Positions 21,075 to 21,824 of a stretch of DNA of 21,824 nucleotides are shown in pieces. A program made the translations under genes and the position numbers. The stretch is from the NCBI GenBank assembly GCA_016200725.1, contig JACQEE010000007.1:1-21824 (forward strand), given 5' to 3'. This stretch comes from Chloroflexota bacterium. GTDB taxonomy: Bacteria > Chloroflexota > Dehalococcoidia > SHYB01. The notes beneath the pieces were generated by a model that was not told the DNA's origin, made no database searches, and worked only from the letters and a program-made list of their open reading frames with translations. The first letter of the stretch is position 1, and each line of letters starts with the position of its first letter.

Positions 21075-21824
21075 GTGACAACGAAAGCGCAGCCCGGCCC
21101 CGTGACGATGGAAAAACTCGTGTCGCTTGCCAAGCGGCGCGGCTTCGTCTTTCCATCGAGCGAGATCTACGGCGGTCTGGGCTCGACGTGGGACTACGGG
21201 CCGCTGGGCGTGCTGATGAAGAACAACGTCAAGGCGGCCTGGTGGCGCGCGATGGTGCAGGAGCGCGACGACATCGTGGGCATCGACGCCGCGATTCTGA
21301 TGCACCCCAAGGTATGGGAGGCCTCCGGTCACGTCGCCGGCTTCGCCGACCCGCTCGTCGACTGCAAATCGTGCAAGCAGCGCTTCCGCGCCGACCAACT
21401 CTGGATCGCGCTGCCGGCAGGCGCCACGGGCCCTGTGGTTAGCGCCACCGGCGGCACGGCAGCCGAGGCCGATCATTTGCTCCAGGCGGCCTACAAGAAG
21501 GCCGCAAAGGGCAGCGCGCAATTGACGATCTTCGCCTACTCGCAGGCGCCCGACCGCTCGAAGGTAACATGTCCCGCGTGCGGGACGGCTGGTAGCCTCA
21601 CCGAGCCACGCATGTTCAACCTGATGTTCAAGACCTTCGTCGGCCCCGTTGAGGATGATGCGGCGAAGGTCTACATGCGCCCCGAGACGGCGCAGGGCAT
21701 CTTCGTGAACTTCGAGAACGTGCACACGACTACGCGGAAGAAGTTGCCCTTCGGCATCGCACAGATGGGCAAGTCGTTCCGCAACGAGATCACCACTGGC
21801 AACTTCGTCTTCCGCTGCCGCGAG
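21075..21824 (+). CDS. glyS: Glycyl-tRNA synthetase, single-chain (class II), N-terminal part
   Basis: The frame opens at GTG 21075 (GGAGG 8 bases upstream) and runs to the window end without a stop, giving 250 residues of an enzyme normally near 450-500. [20 protein letters not shown] and [20 protein letters not shown] mark the alpha2-type GlyRS (eukaryote/Chloroflexota/Actinobacteria style, unlike the alpha2beta2 form). Motif 1 surroundings are followed by DCKSCKQRF and TCPACG, likely zinc-binding cysteines that bracket an insertion (about residues 98-170). [25 protein letters not shown] and motif 2 FRNEIT (aminoacyl-adenylate contacts) come next. It charges tRNA-Gly with glycine in the cytoplasm. 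An overlapping ORF from 21002 in another frame is a shadow. The leader carries a hairpin but no T-box features I can see. Confidence 0.93.
   Translation, partial: MTTKAQPGPVTMEKLVSLAKRRGFVFPSSEIYGGLGSTWDYGPLGVLMKNNVKAAWWRAMVQERDDIVGIDAAILMHPKVWEASGHVAGFADPLVDCKSCKQRFRADQLWIALPAGATGPVVSATGGTAAEADHLLQAAYKKAAKGSAQLTIFAYSQAPDRSKVTCPACGTAGSLTEPRMFNLMFKTFVGPVEDDAAKVYMRPETAQGIFVNFENVHTTTRKKLPFGIAQMGKSFRNEITTGNFVFRCRE

Noticed and set aside
21002..21442. Plus-strand ORF starting in the glyS leader
   Set aside because: It is in a different frame from the GlyRS reading that starts at GTG 21075 and continues to the window end.

Overview
The window is GC-rich, densely coded bacterial DNA with genes on both strands. 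No stretch over 300 bases lacks a gene; the longest gaps are about 200 bases (20877-21074) and 173 bases (5597-5769). I see no tRNA, rRNA, CRISPR array or transposase. The lineage is probably Chloroflexota (Dehalococcoidia-like). This rests on gene style: Thr/Pro/Ala-rich 'TPTP' linkers in exported proteins, a DUF5317-type membrane protein, a STAND-ATPase/TPR/BTAD regulator, frequent GTG starts, and XdhC/MocA and amidohydrolase genes. It is an inference, not a phylogenetic result.

Layout. (1) 1-2012: the end of a biotin operon, bioA (3' end), bioF and bioD, with overlapping genes. (2) 2096-4057: a membrane-anchored YceI-like protein and a Tat/lipobox-type intradiol-dioxygenase-like protein. 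(3) 4172-5596: class II fumarase with a small hairpin in its leader. (4) 5770-9285: a large secreted Ig-like protein with three copies of an unnamed cysteine-framed module, then a lipoprotein with a long Thr/Pro/Ala linker. (5) 9319-13678, minus strand: a large STAND-TPR-BTAD regulator, then a promoter region with an 11-bp-period heptamer direct repeat, a 33-codon signal-peptide-like ORF, a perfect 32-bp palindrome that hides the next ribosome binding site, a DUF5317-like membrane protein and a 96-aa protein. (6) 13798-14982: a FIST sensory-domain protein, divergent from a decayed TIGR01777/YfcH-type epimerase gene (15103-15800) that has lost an internal segment. (7) 15803-17643: molybdenum-cofactor genes mocA and xdhC; xdhC carries an in-frame palindromic repeat insertion. 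(8) 17692-19643: a HAD hydrolase divergent from an amidohydrolase. (9) 19653-20876: a small TPR protein and a short soluble SppA-like serine protease. (10) 21075 to the end: the 5' part of glycyl-tRNA synthetase, with a leader hairpin very like that of fumarase.

Most genes are housekeeping or small metabolic units. The best candidate for an undescribed system is region 5. There a TPR-bearing activator of the family that binds heptamer direct repeats sits directly upstream of such a repeat and of a secreted-like micropeptide gene. The micropeptide gene is probably translationally coupled to a membrane protein. This could be a peptide-signalling or stress-sensing cassette, but that is a hypothesis built from layout and motifs.
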